DNA of 64,000 bases from DYJE01 sp041660385 (GTDB lineage Bacteria; Desulfobacterota; Desulfobacteria; Desulfobacterales; Desulfolunaceae). The DNA is taken from the NCBI GenBank assembly GCA_041660385.1, contig JBAZWJ010000031.1:4519-68518 (forward strand). The letters run 5' to 3'. Shown piece by piece: positions 1 through 9,593 of this stretch. Position 1 is the first letter of the stretch. Each line of letters begins with the position of its first letter. The translations under genes were made by a program, and so were the position numbers. The notes below the pieces were generated by a model, which had not been told where the DNA came from, ran no database searches, and worked only from the letters and a program-made list of their open reading frames with translations.

Positions 1-132
1 TTTCCTATTTCAGGAAAAGCTATGCCTTATTTTAGAAGAAAAGCCAAATAAAAATAACGAGGAATTTAAGATACTGGGATTTTTTTGGTCCTATCGAACC
101 ATTAGATAGATCACTCACGTATCGCAGGAGAA

Positions 133-513
133 CTATACTTTTCCTGTGGTCCGGTTAAACAGAAAATAGTCAAGCTGGGCGAGTTGATTGGATGAAAGAT
201 TTGAAAATTGAACTCTTCTTTGTCTCATCACAATAGAACTGAAAGACGATCCATTGTCGACCTGCTCATCTTCCACAATCTTATATGGCATCTTTTCAAG
301 ATAGAAACCATTGTCCCCGACAAAAATATGAGTTGCCACAGATTCGAAGGCTTGTTCTCTATGGACAATATATCTGAAACAAAGACCGCCTCTCCCGATA
401 TTGACAATCTGCCCCATGATGGTGGAATCCGGACTCAGTGCTGCGTAAGCACCATCCTTGACGCTGTATCTTGGATAAGTCCTACGCTCCTCCCAAAACA
501 TATTCCCACTCAT
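133..513 (-). CDS. PilZ-domain protein
   Basis: A 126-aa protein with the two PilZ signatures: an RRTYPRYSV stretch near residues 10-18, matching the RxxxR arm that wraps c-di-GMP, and NIGRGGLCF near residues 38-46, corresponding to the (D/N)xSxxG strand. PilZ domains are cytoplasmic c-di-GMP receptors acting on motility or polysaccharide synthesis. The second motif is imperfect (N-I-G-R-G-G instead of D-x-S-x-x-G), so nucleotide binding is probable but not certain. The protein is a single domain with no signal peptide. It stands alone about 265 bp downstream of ispD, with no visible operon partner. A receptor controlling the EPS locus at 22-64 kb is conceivable, but nothing in the sequence links them. 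Confidence 0.75.
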   Translation of the reverse strand: MSGNMFWEERRTYPRYSVKDGAYAALSPDSTIMGQIVNIGRGGLCFRYIVHREQAFESVATHIFVGDNGFYLEKMPYKIVEDEQVDNGSSFSSIVMRQRRVQFSNLSSNQLAQLDYFLFNRTTGKV

Positions 514-777
514 GCTTTATTCCTTAATTTATTTCCCAGTCGTACAAACAAAAAAATTCCTCTTTCACAATCATGTAAGGATCGACGAATTTATTTAAAA
601 AAACGGGTTCCAGCCCATCACGTTGCGACCTTCATCATTTCAAAAAACTATATATATGAAATAATTAGTATAAATAGATGACGATATTCGAAACGAAACG
701 TACCATATTCAAAATAGAATATCAATATCACACATTTCATCATTCGCTTTTTCAAAAAAATGTGACGAAAATTCCTA

Positions 778-1491
778 TTATAAGTATTCCTGTTTTTTTA
801 TTTCAGAGTCTTTCAGAAGATTTCTGGCAAGCAACACATCTTCCTGGGTAGTGATTTTGAGATTATTTCTACTACCTTGAACAAGTCTCACTTTTTCCCC
901 AAGAGCCTCCACCAGAGATGCGTCATCTGTACCCACCCAATGGTTTCGTATCGCTGTTTCATGGGCTTCACATATCAGCCCAAAGGAAAAGGCCTGGGGA
1001 GTCTGGGCTGCCCATATGCTTTTCCGGTCAAGGGTTTTTTCGACCATTCCATGGTCATCGGCCATTTTCAATGTATCGGATACAGGAACTGCAAGAATTG
1101 CCGCACCGCATTCACGAACAGAGTTAATACAATCCGTGATATGCTGATCGGTGACAAAGGGTCTCACTCCGTCATGAATAACCACTATATCATCCGGCAT
1201 CATAACAAGAGATTTTAAACCGTTATAAACCGATTGCTGGCGCTCATTACCACCTGAAACAAGCCGGAACGGTTTCAAAAGAGAAAGGGGCTGCACAATA
1301 CAGTTCAAACAATAGTCATGATCCTCTCTGGGTATGACAAGGCATATATCCGAAATCAAGGAACAGGCATCGAACGTTTTCAGCGTATGGGCCAATACGG
1401 ATATTCCGTCAAGCTCAAGATACTGTTTTCGCTGGGGCATTTTCATTCGGAGGCCTTGACCGCCTGCGACTATGATGGCCGTGATTTTCAT
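778..1491 (-). CDS. ispD: 2-C-methyl-D-erythritol 4-phosphate cytidylyltransferase
   Basis: IspD transfers CMP from CTP to methylerythritol phosphate, the third step of the non-mevalonate isoprenoid pathway. At 237 aa it has normal family length. Visible signatures are the N-terminal nucleotide-binding loop VAGGQGLRM followed by the basic PQRKQY segment (residues 8-24), VIHDGVRPFV in the middle, and the later TPQAF and GTDDASLVE motifs, all typical of IspD. Its ATG overlaps the stop of the upstream 437-aa gene by one base (TAATG on the minus strand), so translation is probably coupled. No ispF lies next to it. Confidence 0.96.
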   Translation of the reverse strand: MKITAIIVAGGQGLRMKMPQRKQYLELDGISVLAHTLKTFDACSLISDICLVIPREDHDYCLNCIVQPLSLLKPFRLVSGGNERQQSVYNGLKSLVMMPDDIVVIHDGVRPFVTDQHITDCINSVRECGAAILAVPVSDTLKMADDHGMVEKTLDRKSIWAAQTPQAFSFGLICEAHETAIRNHWVGTDDASLVEALGEKVRLVQGSRNNLKITTQEDVLLARNLLKDSEIKKQEYL

Positions 1492-2804
1492 TATTTCAGA
1501 TATAATAGTTCTTTAGGAAGTGGGAGTCCTTTGCCCATGAAATCTTCAGCGTAGTTTACTGAGGCAAGAATCTTGATATCATTCAAAGCTCGCATATCGC
1601 CTTCAAAAATGACTTCCGTTACATTCTCTTTCTGAATCTTGCCGCCTGCCCACTGAATATCAAGAACAGAGCTTGCATCGAAACGGTCTCCATTGACGAT
1701 CATTTCCACTTTACCCCCAAAGTGCTGAACGATTTTCGCGACCATCATGCTGGGGCGGTTATGAAATCCTCTCGTCATGGGAATGCCCACACTGATGGTC
1801 GTTTTTTCGATATTTTCATCGAGGATTTCAAAGGCAACTTTCTTCCCGGCATTTAAGAAATGACTGGCGTAATAAAGACCGTAGTTGATGGTTCGATCAA
1901 GGAGTATTTTGGGGTCAACAATCTCTGACAGACGCTTTCGGACCTGTTGATACAAACTGATAGTCCCCAGTTCCAGAAGATGCCGTTCATAATAATGGAG
2001 AAGTCTGCCCTGAACCTCAAGAATATGAAGAACAACTGAAAAATGTGCTCTCAACTGTTTGAGTTTACGGTTTCCATACCTGTAACCACCAATAATGACA
2101 TAAGAGTCAAAAGACGATTGAAGGTTGTGAATCAGCATTTCGAAATTTCGTATCTCAACTTCACTTACCTTGGATGGAACGATGGCAAGAATTTCGGCGT
2201 GGGTGTAAGGCTCGTAAAAAGACAAAGGCTCAAAGGATTTGACAATATTTAAAAAATCGCTGGCGATTTTAACCACATGCTGGTTCTGTTCGGCAACACG
2301 ATCATCGTCGATGTCATATTCAAGCATTTCACCCGATACCACTCCAGGGAAATTGGCTTGATCATAACTCCCATCCGGAATTTCTATATTCAAACGTCTG
2401 GCCTCCTCAATGACCACAGGCGCAAGACTCATCAAAGATTTAGTAATGAACTCAAGGGTCTTATCCCCTTCTTCTTTGAAATTACCGATATCCGGCAAGT
2501 CATAAAACTTCATGCGGTTTGCGATATGACGCTGAGAATATCCACTAGAACTCAAATGACGCACTGAGGAGGCGAGTTCACGGAAAAAAAACCACTGTTT
2601 ATTATTTTTTGCACCATGAAGATCAAGAAAATCTTCAAGAAGATGGGATGTGGCGACCAGCCTGGAGTAGAGTTTTTTCGTAAAAATATGATCAGGAGAG
2701 CTGAAGCCCGAAATATAAACACAGGCTTTCAAAAAATCATGGGAATATATTCTGACCTTATTAAAGAACGCTGAACCGCATGACGTTGTTTCCAAATTTA
2801 GCAC
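1491..2804 (-). CDS. Conserved-looking protein of unknown function upstream of ispD
   Basis: A 437-aa soluble protein with no signal peptide and no membrane segments. I do not recognise a family. The N-terminal 100 residues are basic and helical (LVATSHLLEDFLDLHGAKN); the middle is rich in Glu/Leu helices; the C-terminal third (IEKTTISVGIPMTRGFHNRP onwards) has alternating beta-type sequence. It runs without a gap into ispD (one-base TAATG overlap), so it sits in the same operon. This suggests either a housekeeping role or simple co-transcription. The start is the first ATG about 145 bp downstream of the rnpB 3' end in the direction of transcription. Confidence 0.6.
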   Translation of the reverse strand: MLNLETTSCGSAFFNKVRIYSHDFLKACVYISGFSSPDHIFTKKLYSRLVATSHLLEDFLDLHGAKNNKQWFFFRELASSVRHLSSSGYSQRHIANRMKFYDLPDIGNFKEEGDKTLEFITKSLMSLAPVVIEEARRLNIEIPDGSYDQANFPGVVSGEMLEYDIDDDRVAEQNQHVVKIASDFLNIVKSFEPLSFYEPYTHAEILAIVPSKVSEVEIRNFEMLIHNLQSSFDSYVIIGGYRYGNRKLKQLRAHFSVVLHILEVQGRLLHYYERHLLELGTISLYQQVRKRLSEIVDPKILLDRTINYGLYYASHFLNAGKKVAFEILDENIEKTTISVGIPMTRGFHNRPSMMVAKIVQHFGGKVEMIVNGDRFDASSVLDIQWAGGKIQKENVTEVIFEGDMRALNDIKILASVNYAEDFMGKGLPLPKELLYLK

Positions 2805-2948
2805 CTGACAAAACGATATGACCTGTATTCACCGAATTATGTTGAACCGGTCTAAACGACCAAATTCAACCTAAGCGGCATCAAGGCAACCGCAACCTAT
2901 TCAAGGAAGCTTGCCACCAACTTTGAAACAATTTGAAAATAAAAAAGG

Positions 2949-3348
<400 letters not shown>

Positions 3349-3383
3349 TGTAAACTTAGGCATCTTATGATTTCTTATCAATA

Positions 3384-4106
3384 TTAATCAACTTTTTTAT
3401 AGTAAATCATCCTATGACACTGGGGGCAAAAGTTCAAGGATTCACCGCGTTGGATTTCAATAAATCTCTGTGGCGGAATATTCATAAAGCAACCACCACA
3501 TGCCGTGTTTGTCACAGGAACGATAGCAATGCCTGAGGATTGTAAGAGGATTTTGTTAAACCGATCAAGGAGTCTTGGTTTGACATTGACTGCTACCTCA
3601 TCACGTTTTGCTGTGATGACTGCAAGTTCCTTTCGTTCACTTACACAATTGCTTTCGATTTCAGCAATTTCCCGTTCTGTGGTTTTAACGATTCCGTCAA
3701 GCCTTCCTCTGCTTTCAGCCACCTCTTTTTCTTTTTTTTCGATCTGGTCGAGGTATTCGATCATCTGGCTCTCGGTTTCGGAATTTCTTTTACGGTTGTC
3801 ATCAATTTCCCTCAATAGAGTCTGGTATTCCGTATTTGTTTTGACGTTTTTGAGGTACTCTTCGCTTTTCTTTAAACGGACATCCCGATCTTTCACTTCG
3901 TTCTCAAAATTTCTGTACAGCCCCTTGACTTCCGCAAGTTTTGATTCCAGGGTGTTCAGCTCGTTTTCAGCATCCCGCCTTTTCTTCCTGCGGCTATCGA
4001 TTTCGCTTTCAACCCCTTCCAGCACCTTCCTTATCCTGTTCACTCCCTTCTCTATCTCTTGAAGTTGAACAAGAATTTCCACATCTTCCCTTGTAACGTT
4101 TTTCAC
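3384..4106 (-). CDS. C4-type zinc-ribbon coiled-coil protein
   Basis: A 240-aa protein. Residues about 10-180 form a long charged coiled coil rich in Glu/Lys/Arg (EIEKKEKEVAESRGRLDG and similar). The C-terminal 50 residues carry a zinc ribbon with two cysteine pairs, CGGC and, 21 residues on, CPQC. This architecture is the widespread 'zinc ribbon domain-containing protein' (Chlamydia CT398-like; zf-RING_7), of poorly defined function and possibly binding nucleic acid or transcription factors. It lies 26 bp downstream of nif3 and just upstream of rnpB on the same strand, an order seen in other deltaproteobacteria (from memory). Confidence 0.85.
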   Translation of the reverse strand: MKNVTREDVEILVQLQEIEKGVNRIRKVLEGVESEIDSRRKKRRDAENELNTLESKLAEVKGLYRNFENEVKDRDVRLKKSEEYLKNVKTNTEYQTLLREIDDNRKRNSETESQMIEYLDQIEKKEKEVAESRGRLDGIVKTTEREIAEIESNCVSERKELAVITAKRDEVAVNVKPRLLDRFNKILLQSSGIAIVPVTNTACGGCFMNIPPQRFIEIQRGESLNFCPQCHRMIYYKKVD

Positions 4107-4132
4107 AATTAAATGCCCCGTTTTTAAGATTT

Positions 4133-5248
4133 TTATATGAATTTAAAGGGGTCTTTCTCCATTCTACACACATCGATATCCATGGGTATCCCCCTTTCCT
4201 TACAAACTTTTTTTATTTTTTCACCCATCGCTTCAGCCACAATAATCTCGGAAGCAAAATGGCCCACATCAACAAGAGTCTTACCGGCATCTTCCACATG
4301 ACGGGCATCATGATACGAAAGATCACCGCTGACAAAAACATCTGCGGAACTTTTAAGAAAGTCGCTGATCATACTTGACCCGCTCCCAGTACAAAGGGCC
4401 ACACGACCAACCATATTATCACGCCGTCCGGCAACCTTGATTCGCTCAACTCCCAGTCTTGCTTTAACCTGACTGATAAATTCATCCATACTCACAGGAT
4501 GATCGAGACAACCGATACGGCCTAAGCCCTCCGAATGTTCCGTACTGGTCAGGGGATACACGTCATAGGCCATAACGTCGTATGGATGCACTTTTCTCAC
4601 ATGCTGGACCACGTTTTCCACATCTTTTTTCTTTACGAGACTTTCGATTCTGAATTCTTCAATGCTGTCGATCTCGCCTTTCCTACCCGAAAAAGGCTCA
4701 CTGAAAACACCTGGCTTAAATCGACCTTGACCAGCGCTTGAAAAAGAACAGCAGGTATAATCATCGATCACACCTGCTGAAGTTTCGGAAAGAGCTGTAA
4801 GGATTCTTTCCCTATGGTCGAGTGGTGTAAAAATCACCAGCTTTACAAACGGTTCTCCAACCATCCTTCCCAGAACCTCTGTCTCATTCAAGCCCAGTTT
4901 TTCGGCAAACATATCATTGAGTCCCCCTTTGGCGCTGTCAAGACTCGTATGAGCTGAATAAATAGAAAGGGAGTGTCTGGCTGCTTGAAAAATAACATTT
5001 CCAGGATACACGGAAAAATCGACGCATTTAACCGGTCGAAATATCAGAGGATGGTGTGTGACAAGAAGGTCAGCCTTTACAGAACAGGCGTATTCCACCA
5101 CGGCTGGGAGCGGATCCAGAGCCGTAACTATTTTTTTTACCGTCTGTTCCTTATGCCCAACTTGCAATCCGCAGTTGTCCCACTCTTCCGAAAGATAGGG
5201 ATCGGCTATCGTTTCAATGACTCTGACGATGTCCCCAACTGTAACCAT
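4133..5248 (-). CDS. Nif3-like dinuclear metal-centre protein
   Basis: Nif3/YbgI/YqfO family, 371 aa, matching the longer version with a PII-like insert (about residues 130-235) between the two halves of the metal-binding domain. Metal-ligand motifs are visible: THHPLIF (about residues 64-70), SAHTSLD (about 98-104), and C-terminal DVGHFASE with its conserved His and Glu. The family forms toroidal hexamers and is often annotated GTP cyclohydrolase I type 2, but its substrate is unclear. It is the first gene of a short minus-strand run with the zinc-ribbon gene. A bidirectional terminator separates it from the tRNA upstream. Confidence 0.92.
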   Translation of the reverse strand: MVTVGDIVRVIETIADPYLSEEWDNCGLQVGHKEQTVKKIVTALDPLPAVVEYACSVKADLLVTHHPLIFRPVKCVDFSVYPGNVIFQAARHSLSIYSAHTSLDSAKGGLNDMFAEKLGLNETEVLGRMVGEPFVKLVIFTPLDHRERILTALSETSAGVIDDYTCCSFSSAGQGRFKPGVFSEPFSGRKGEIDSIEEFRIESLVKKKDVENVVQHVRKVHPYDVMAYDVYPLTSTEHSEGLGRIGCLDHPVSMDEFISQVKARLGVERIKVAGRRDNMVGRVALCTGSGSSMISDFLKSSADVFVSGDLSYHDARHVEDAGKTLVDVGHFASEIIVAEAMGEKIKKVCKERGIPMDIDVCRMEKDPFKFI

Positions 5249-5325
5249 AATCTCTCCCGGATGAATGAATCTGAAATACGATGCGCGCCATGGGCAAAGG
5301 AAAAAGCACCGTCACAACAGGTAAT

Positions 5326-5360
5326 AAAAAAAGGCGTGGTATTGTGACCACGCCTTTTTT
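5326..5360. terminator. Bidirectional rho-independent terminator
   Basis: A perfect 8-bp stem, GGCGTGGT / ACCACGCC, with loop ATTGTG. It is flanked by A7 on the left and T6 on the right, so it can act in both directions. It lies between the tRNA 3' end (5429) and the nif3 start (5248), and probably ends transcripts coming down the minus strand through the tRNA. Confidence 0.88.
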
Positions 5361-5428
5361 CAACCTATATAAGAACAGTGATTCGGATGCTTCATACCAC
5401 CTTCGTCAACTTGGTAACTTACATTGTG

Positions 5429-5504
5429 TGGTGGGCCCACCTGGGTTCGAACCAGGGACCGACCGGTTATGAGCCGGTGGCTCTACCAGCTGAGCTATGG
5501 GCCC
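5429..5504 (-). tRNA. tRNA with CAT anticodon (Ile2 favoured, elongator Met possible)
   Basis: A 76-nt cloverleaf on the minus strand. Acceptor GGGCCCA pairs with TGGGCCC, followed by an encoded CCA. D-arm is GCTCAGCTGGTAGAGC; anticodon stem ACCGG/CCGGT with loop CTCATAA gives CAT; T-arm is CCTGGTTCGAACCCAGG. It is not initiator Met, because position 1 pairs normally and the anticodon stem lacks three G-C pairs. The GGGCC acceptor resembles tRNA-Ile more than typical elongator Met, suggesting the AUA-decoding species modified by TilS to lysidine. It lies 54 bp downstream of rpoD. Confidence 0.93.
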
Positions 5505-5558
5505 TCAAGTGCCTTGGAGTCACGTTAAATAACCCCAGGACATGGTGTTTGTCAAGTT

Positions 5559-7370
5559 TTATATTTCGATAAAACTCTTGAGTTTCTTGCTTCTCGTGGG
5601 GTGTCTCAACTTCCTCAAAGCCTTGGCTTCAATTTGCCTGATTCGCTCACGGGTTACGGCAAAATCCTTACCCACTTCCTCAAGGGTATGATCGGCTTTT
5701 TCACCAATACCAAAACGCATACGGAGTACTTTTTCTTCTCTGGGCGTAAGAGTGGCAAGAACCTTTCTGGTTTTTTCCGCAAGGTTCATGCTGACCGCCG
5801 CATCCGAAGGCAGCATAAACTTCTTGTCTTCGATAAAATCTCCAAGATGGCTGTCTTCCTCTTCTCCGATGGGAGTTTCAAGGGATATAGGCTCACGGGC
5901 AATTTTAAGGACACGACGAACTTTATCCAGAGGAATCTCCATCTTTTCCGCAATTTCCTCAGGCGTTGGTTCTCTACCCAGTTCTTGAACAAGATAACGG
6001 GATGTACGTATCAGCTTGTTGATGGTTTCGATCATATGAACAGGAATACGGATAGTTCGAGCCTGGTCGGCAATGGCTCTTGTAATCGCCTGCCTGATCC
6101 ACCAGGTCGCGTAAGTACTGAATTTATAACCCCTTCTGTACTCGAACTTATCCACAGCCTTCATGAGGCCGATATTCCCCTCCTGAATAAGATCCAGAAA
6201 CTGGAGTCCCCGGTTCGTATATTTCTTGGCAATGCTCACCACCAGACGGAGATTGGCTTTAACCAGTTCGCTTTTGGCTAGTTTTGATTTTTGACGCCCG
6301 TCTTCAATGGATGATACAATTCGGGACAACACCCTGTTGTTTGCTTTGATGGCGTATTCACGTTTATCAATCTGGTTCTGGATGTATTTGATATCAGAGA
6401 AAAGTCTTACCCTTCGTGAATCATCCAGGTCACAACGGTCTTTTGACCATGTCGGCCCTTCATCACCTAAAATCACAGACCTGAACTCCGTGACACTGGA
6501 ATTAAAGGATTCAGCGCAACGGATGATGACCTTGTTCATTTCCTCGAACCATTCAATCTGCTCCTTGATGATTTTATCAACCTTTTCGGTAACACCCACT
6601 TCAAGACGCCATTCTTTGAGGAGGTTGAAGATTTTATCCGTTCTCCTTCCAATGGCACGCCTGGTTTTTCTTTGTTCATCATGGTCGAGTTCGAGTTCTT
6701 CGTTGTAAAGCTTTTCACGAAGTTCAACGTTTTCGTCATGAACCGCTCTGATGCTGTCAATGGTGGCAAGGAAACTGTCTACCTGGATCTGTTCATCCAC
6801 CATTCCGTCACCCTCGTCAATATCCCTTAAAACGTGCTTGGGTCTCAGACGACCGTCCCGGATACTGTCCGAAAGAGAGAGGATATAATCAATGGCAAGA
6901 GTGGTGTCCAGCTGACATCTTAAGACTTCCTGATCACCGATCTCTATTTTTTTTGCAATTTCTATTTCACCTTCACGGCTGAGAAGAGTGACAAGCCCCA
7001 TTTCACGCAGATACATTTTTACAGGGTCAGTAACCGTACCAAAATCAGTAGCAGTTGCCGTTTCATCGGCTTCTTCCCTTTCCTTATCCATGTAGATGTC
7101 GTCTTTGGTCAGCTTACTTCCGCTCATTTTTTTATCTTCAACCAGATCATCGAAGTCTTCCTCTTTTTCCACGAGCTGAATACCCATTTCGGAAAAACCC
7201 AGGAAAATCTCATCAAGCTGATCCGATGATGCAACTTCTTCAGGAAGCCCTTCGTTAACTTCATCGTAAGTAAGATACCCTTTCTTCTTACCTTCCACGA
7301 TCAACTCTTTCATGAGTTCCAGCTGTGTTTTCTTATATTCATCTCCACTGGTTATGGACTTTCTGGTCAT
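5559..7370 (-). CDS. rpoD: RNA polymerase primary sigma factor (sigma-70)
   Basis: Housekeeping sigma factor, 603 aa. Region 1.1 occupies residues about 10-75 (LMKELIVEGKKKGYLTYDEV); region 1.2 begins at DPVKMYLREMG. A charged non-conserved insert follows. Regions 2.3-2.4 contain GYKFSTYATWWIRQAITRAI, which melts and reads the -10 element; region 3 begins at RTIRIPVHMIE. Region 4.2 helix-turn-helix TLEEVGKDFAVTRERIRQIE reads the -35 element. Its ATG overlaps the dnaG stop by four bases (ATGA) and a GGAGG ribosome site lies inside the dnaG end, the classic dnaG-rpoD macromolecular-synthesis arrangement. Confidence 0.98.
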   Translation of the reverse strand: MTRKSITSGDEYKKTQLELMKELIVEGKKKGYLTYDEVNEGLPEEVASSDQLDEIFLGFSEMGIQLVEKEEDFDDLVEDKKMSGSKLTKDDIYMDKEREEADETATATDFGTVTDPVKMYLREMGLVTLLSREGEIEIAKKIEIGDQEVLRCQLDTTLAIDYILSLSDSIRDGRLRPKHVLRDIDEGDGMVDEQIQVDSFLATIDSIRAVHDENVELREKLYNEELELDHDEQRKTRRAIGRRTDKIFNLLKEWRLEVGVTEKVDKIIKEQIEWFEEMNKVIIRCAESFNSSVTEFRSVILGDEGPTWSKDRCDLDDSRRVRLFSDIKYIQNQIDKREYAIKANNRVLSRIVSSIEDGRQKSKLAKSELVKANLRLVVSIAKKYTNRGLQFLDLIQEGNIGLMKAVDKFEYRRGYKFSTYATWWIRQAITRAIADQARTIRIPVHMIETINKLIRTSRYLVQELGREPTPEEIAEKMEIPLDKVRRVLKIAREPISLETPIGEEEDSHLGDFIEDKKFMLPSDAAVSMNLAEKTRKVLATLTPREEKVLRMRFGIGEKADHTLEEVGKDFAVTRERIRQIEAKALRKLRHPTRSKKLKSFIEI

Positions 7371-9211
7371 ATACTCTTGCCTCCTCCGATTCCGGAATTA
7401 AATATCTTTTTCTGGCTCAAACCTTGTTTTTTCATTGTCTTTGAATACACATTCTTCTCATGAATCAGCTTGATCAAAAGGTCCTGATCATTTGTTTCTT
7501 CTGCAAGTCTGATTCTCTGAGAAAGGGTGTTTTCATTCTTCTTTTTGTTCGTGATGTACTGATGGATCAAATTGACACAATTTTTATAAAGATAAGGAAT
7601 ATCTCCTATAGCGAGTCCTGTTATAAGTCGTCTCGTGGCTTCATCCGAAGCGCGGTTTGTAAGAACAGCCGCCATATCATTGGCATTTCCCTTGTATTCC
7701 ATAATCATGGTTCCGATGGTTTTGAAACTTGGCTCATCCAAATGTTCAACCACACCATATTCACGACATTCTTCAATAATATCAGGATACTGAAGCATCA
7801 TGGAAACAATCTGCCGTTCCATGTCAATAAAACGCGACAGAGTCTTTCCAGGGCTCGTCATGGGAAGTGAGCTTTGCCCTGTCCTGCCATCCGATTCATA
7901 CCCCTGTTCTGCCGGTGTATGCTCCTTGACCTTCTCATGAACAGCTTTTTCATCCACACCAATCTTATGTGCAAGGTCCCTGATATATAAGGAACGTGCA
8001 ACAGGATCTTCAATCATCCCAATGACGCTTTTCATATCATTGATCACAGCTATTCGCCCCTCAATGGACAGGCCGTGTTTTTTAACAGATGATTCGGATA
8101 AAAAAGGGACAATACCCAGGGCTTTCTCCGATGCCATTCTGAATTGATCAGGCCCGAACGCCCTGATAAAGGTATCCGGATCATGAGGCTTGGGAAGAAC
8201 AAGAATATCGGCACTGACAAATTCTTTTTGAAAAACAGGAATACTCCGTGCGGCTGCATGGATTCCAGCTTCATCAGAATCAAATACCAGAACGAATTTT
8301 GTCACGCCACACCGGCTCAGCATACGCACGTGGTCCCGAGTCAAAGCTGTACCCAGCGTTGCAACCACATTGGTTATACCATGCATATAAAGAGCCAGAA
8401 GATCAAAATACCCTTCGACAATATGGACAACACCCGTTTCCCTTAATGCCTGCCTTGTTCGATCCAAACCATAAAGAGACCTGCTCTTGTTATAGACCGG
8501 TGTTTCAGGGGAGTTCAGGTATTTGGGAAGAGACTGGTCCATAACCCTTCCGCCAAACCCAATAACACGCTGCCCCATGTCACTTATCGGGAAAATGATG
8601 CGGTTCCTGAAGCGGTCATAATATCTTTCATTGTTTTTTGAAACAATGAGGCCTGATTTTTCCCCTAAATCCCTTGGGATTCTCTTTCGGGAGAAAAAAC
8701 GGCAGAGATTGTCCCAACCATCGGGAACAAAACCCAGGTTAAATTCTTCAGCAACAGAACCGGTCATTCCCCTCTCTTTCAAGTAAGCACGGGCGATTTT
8801 CCCCTGCTCACCATCAAACAGAACCGATTTGAAATAACCCATGGCCTCTTTGTTTACGGAATAAATGGCTTCTCTTTCATTTTCTTCCCGCCTTGATGAA
8901 GGGCTCATCTCTTTTTCAGGGATGGGAATGCCGTATTTTCCCGCAAGCATTCGAACAGACTCGGGAAAAGATACACCGTCCCTTTTCATCACAAAGCTGA
9001 AAACATTCCCTCCAACCCCGCAACCGAAGCAATGGAAGATGGCCCGTGAAGGATTCACTGAAAACGATGGTGTTTTCTCCGAATGAAACGGACATAACCC
9101 CATGTAATGATGACCTGTTTTCTTCAGTTGAACACTTTCAGAAACCACATCAAGAATATCAGCCGCATTCCGGATCGTTTCAACAATATCTTCAGGGATT
9201 AAAAAGGCCAA
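7367..9211 (-). CDS. dnaG: DNA primase
   Basis: DnaG makes RNA primers at the replication fork; 614 aa, normal length. The N-terminal CHC2 zinc finger is complete (C40, H43, C61, C64 in LCPFHSEKTPSF and FHCFGCGVGG). The central catalytic core follows with the TOPRIM motifs VEGYFDLLAL and VLVFDSDEAG. The C-terminal 130 residues are the variable helicase-binding domain. It is four-base coupled to rpoD. The 382-bp stretch upstream to the lipoprotein gene holds a long palindromic repeat and presumably the promoter of this operon, which I cannot place with confidence. Confidence 0.97.
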   Translation of the reverse strand: MAFLIPEDIVETIRNAADILDVVSESVQLKKTGHHYMGLCPFHSEKTPSFSVNPSRAIFHCFGCGVGGNVFSFVMKRDGVSFPESVRMLAGKYGIPIPEKEMSPSSRREENEREAIYSVNKEAMGYFKSVLFDGEQGKIARAYLKERGMTGSVAEEFNLGFVPDGWDNLCRFFSRKRIPRDLGEKSGLIVSKNNERYYDRFRNRIIFPISDMGQRVIGFGGRVMDQSLPKYLNSPETPVYNKSRSLYGLDRTRQALRETGVVHIVEGYFDLLALYMHGITNVVATLGTALTRDHVRMLSRCGVTKFVLVFDSDEAGIHAAARSIPVFQKEFVSADILVLPKPHDPDTFIRAFGPDQFRMASEKALGIVPFLSESSVKKHGLSIEGRIAVINDMKSVIGMIEDPVARSLYIRDLAHKIGVDEKAVHEKVKEHTPAEQGYESDGRTGQSSLPMTSPGKTLSRFIDMERQIVSMMLQYPDIIEECREYGVVEHLDEPSFKTIGTMIMEYKGNANDMAAVLTNRASDEATRRLITGLAIGDIPYLYKNCVNLIHQYITNKKKNENTLSQRIRLAEETNDQDLLIKLIHEKNVYSKTMKKQGLSQKKIFNSGIGGGKSI

Positions 9212-9347
9212 AACAAAAGGATCTCCATCCCGCTATTACAACAAAATCAAAGTCGTTGGCGTGAAGTCCCTTTCAACCAATGACCATAGGGACATGAGAC
9301 GAATCCCATACCCATAAATTAAATATGCCAATATTCTGCCACCTCTA

Positions 9348-9419
9348 ATGGGTTACGCTAAAGCCTCACCCATCCTACAATTCAGTGTGTAGGATGGGTG
9401 GAGCCAAAGCGTAACCCAT
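9348..9419. repeat. 72-bp long palindrome, dispersed-repeat copy 1
   Basis: Left arm ATGGGTTACGCTAAAGCCTC continues as ACCCATCCTACA. The right arm, TGTAGGATGGGT followed by GGAGCCAAAGCGTAACCCAT, is its near-perfect complement around a short loop. The right arm and the following CGCTTCCAT recur in reverse orientation at 10340-10378. The rest of the 9212-9593 spacer holds nothing I can name. Confidence 0.85.
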
Positions 9420-9593
9420 CGCTTCCATGCGATAATCATGGATGTATTTTATTGCCAGGTTAATATATTTCCAATAAGTTCAATTTACGGAACCGGCGAA
9501 GATCCGATCTTCTGGCCGCGCCATAATTCCACAGACGTTCCCCAAGTACAATGGGAAAACTAAGATCGCATTCTTTTTTGTCAATCAAGGCAA

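Noticed and set aside
133..2804. PilZ protein as direct regulator of the EPS locus
   Set aside because: More than 20 kb and several independent operons separate them, and no sequence evidence links the two.
3505..4062. A 185-codon plus-strand frame, Ser/Phe/Leu-rich
   Set aside because: It is the antisense of the Glu/Lys coiled coil of the zinc-ribbon gene; the composition is the mirror of that repeat.
5429..5504. tRNA as integration site of a genomic island
   Set aside because: No integrase gene and no direct repeat of the tRNA 3' end elsewhere in the window.
5281..5572. Short plus-strand frames over the terminator and tRNA
   Set aside because: They overlap the tRNA and a terminator hairpin; the 'GPPGFEPGTDRL' tail is simply antisense tRNA.
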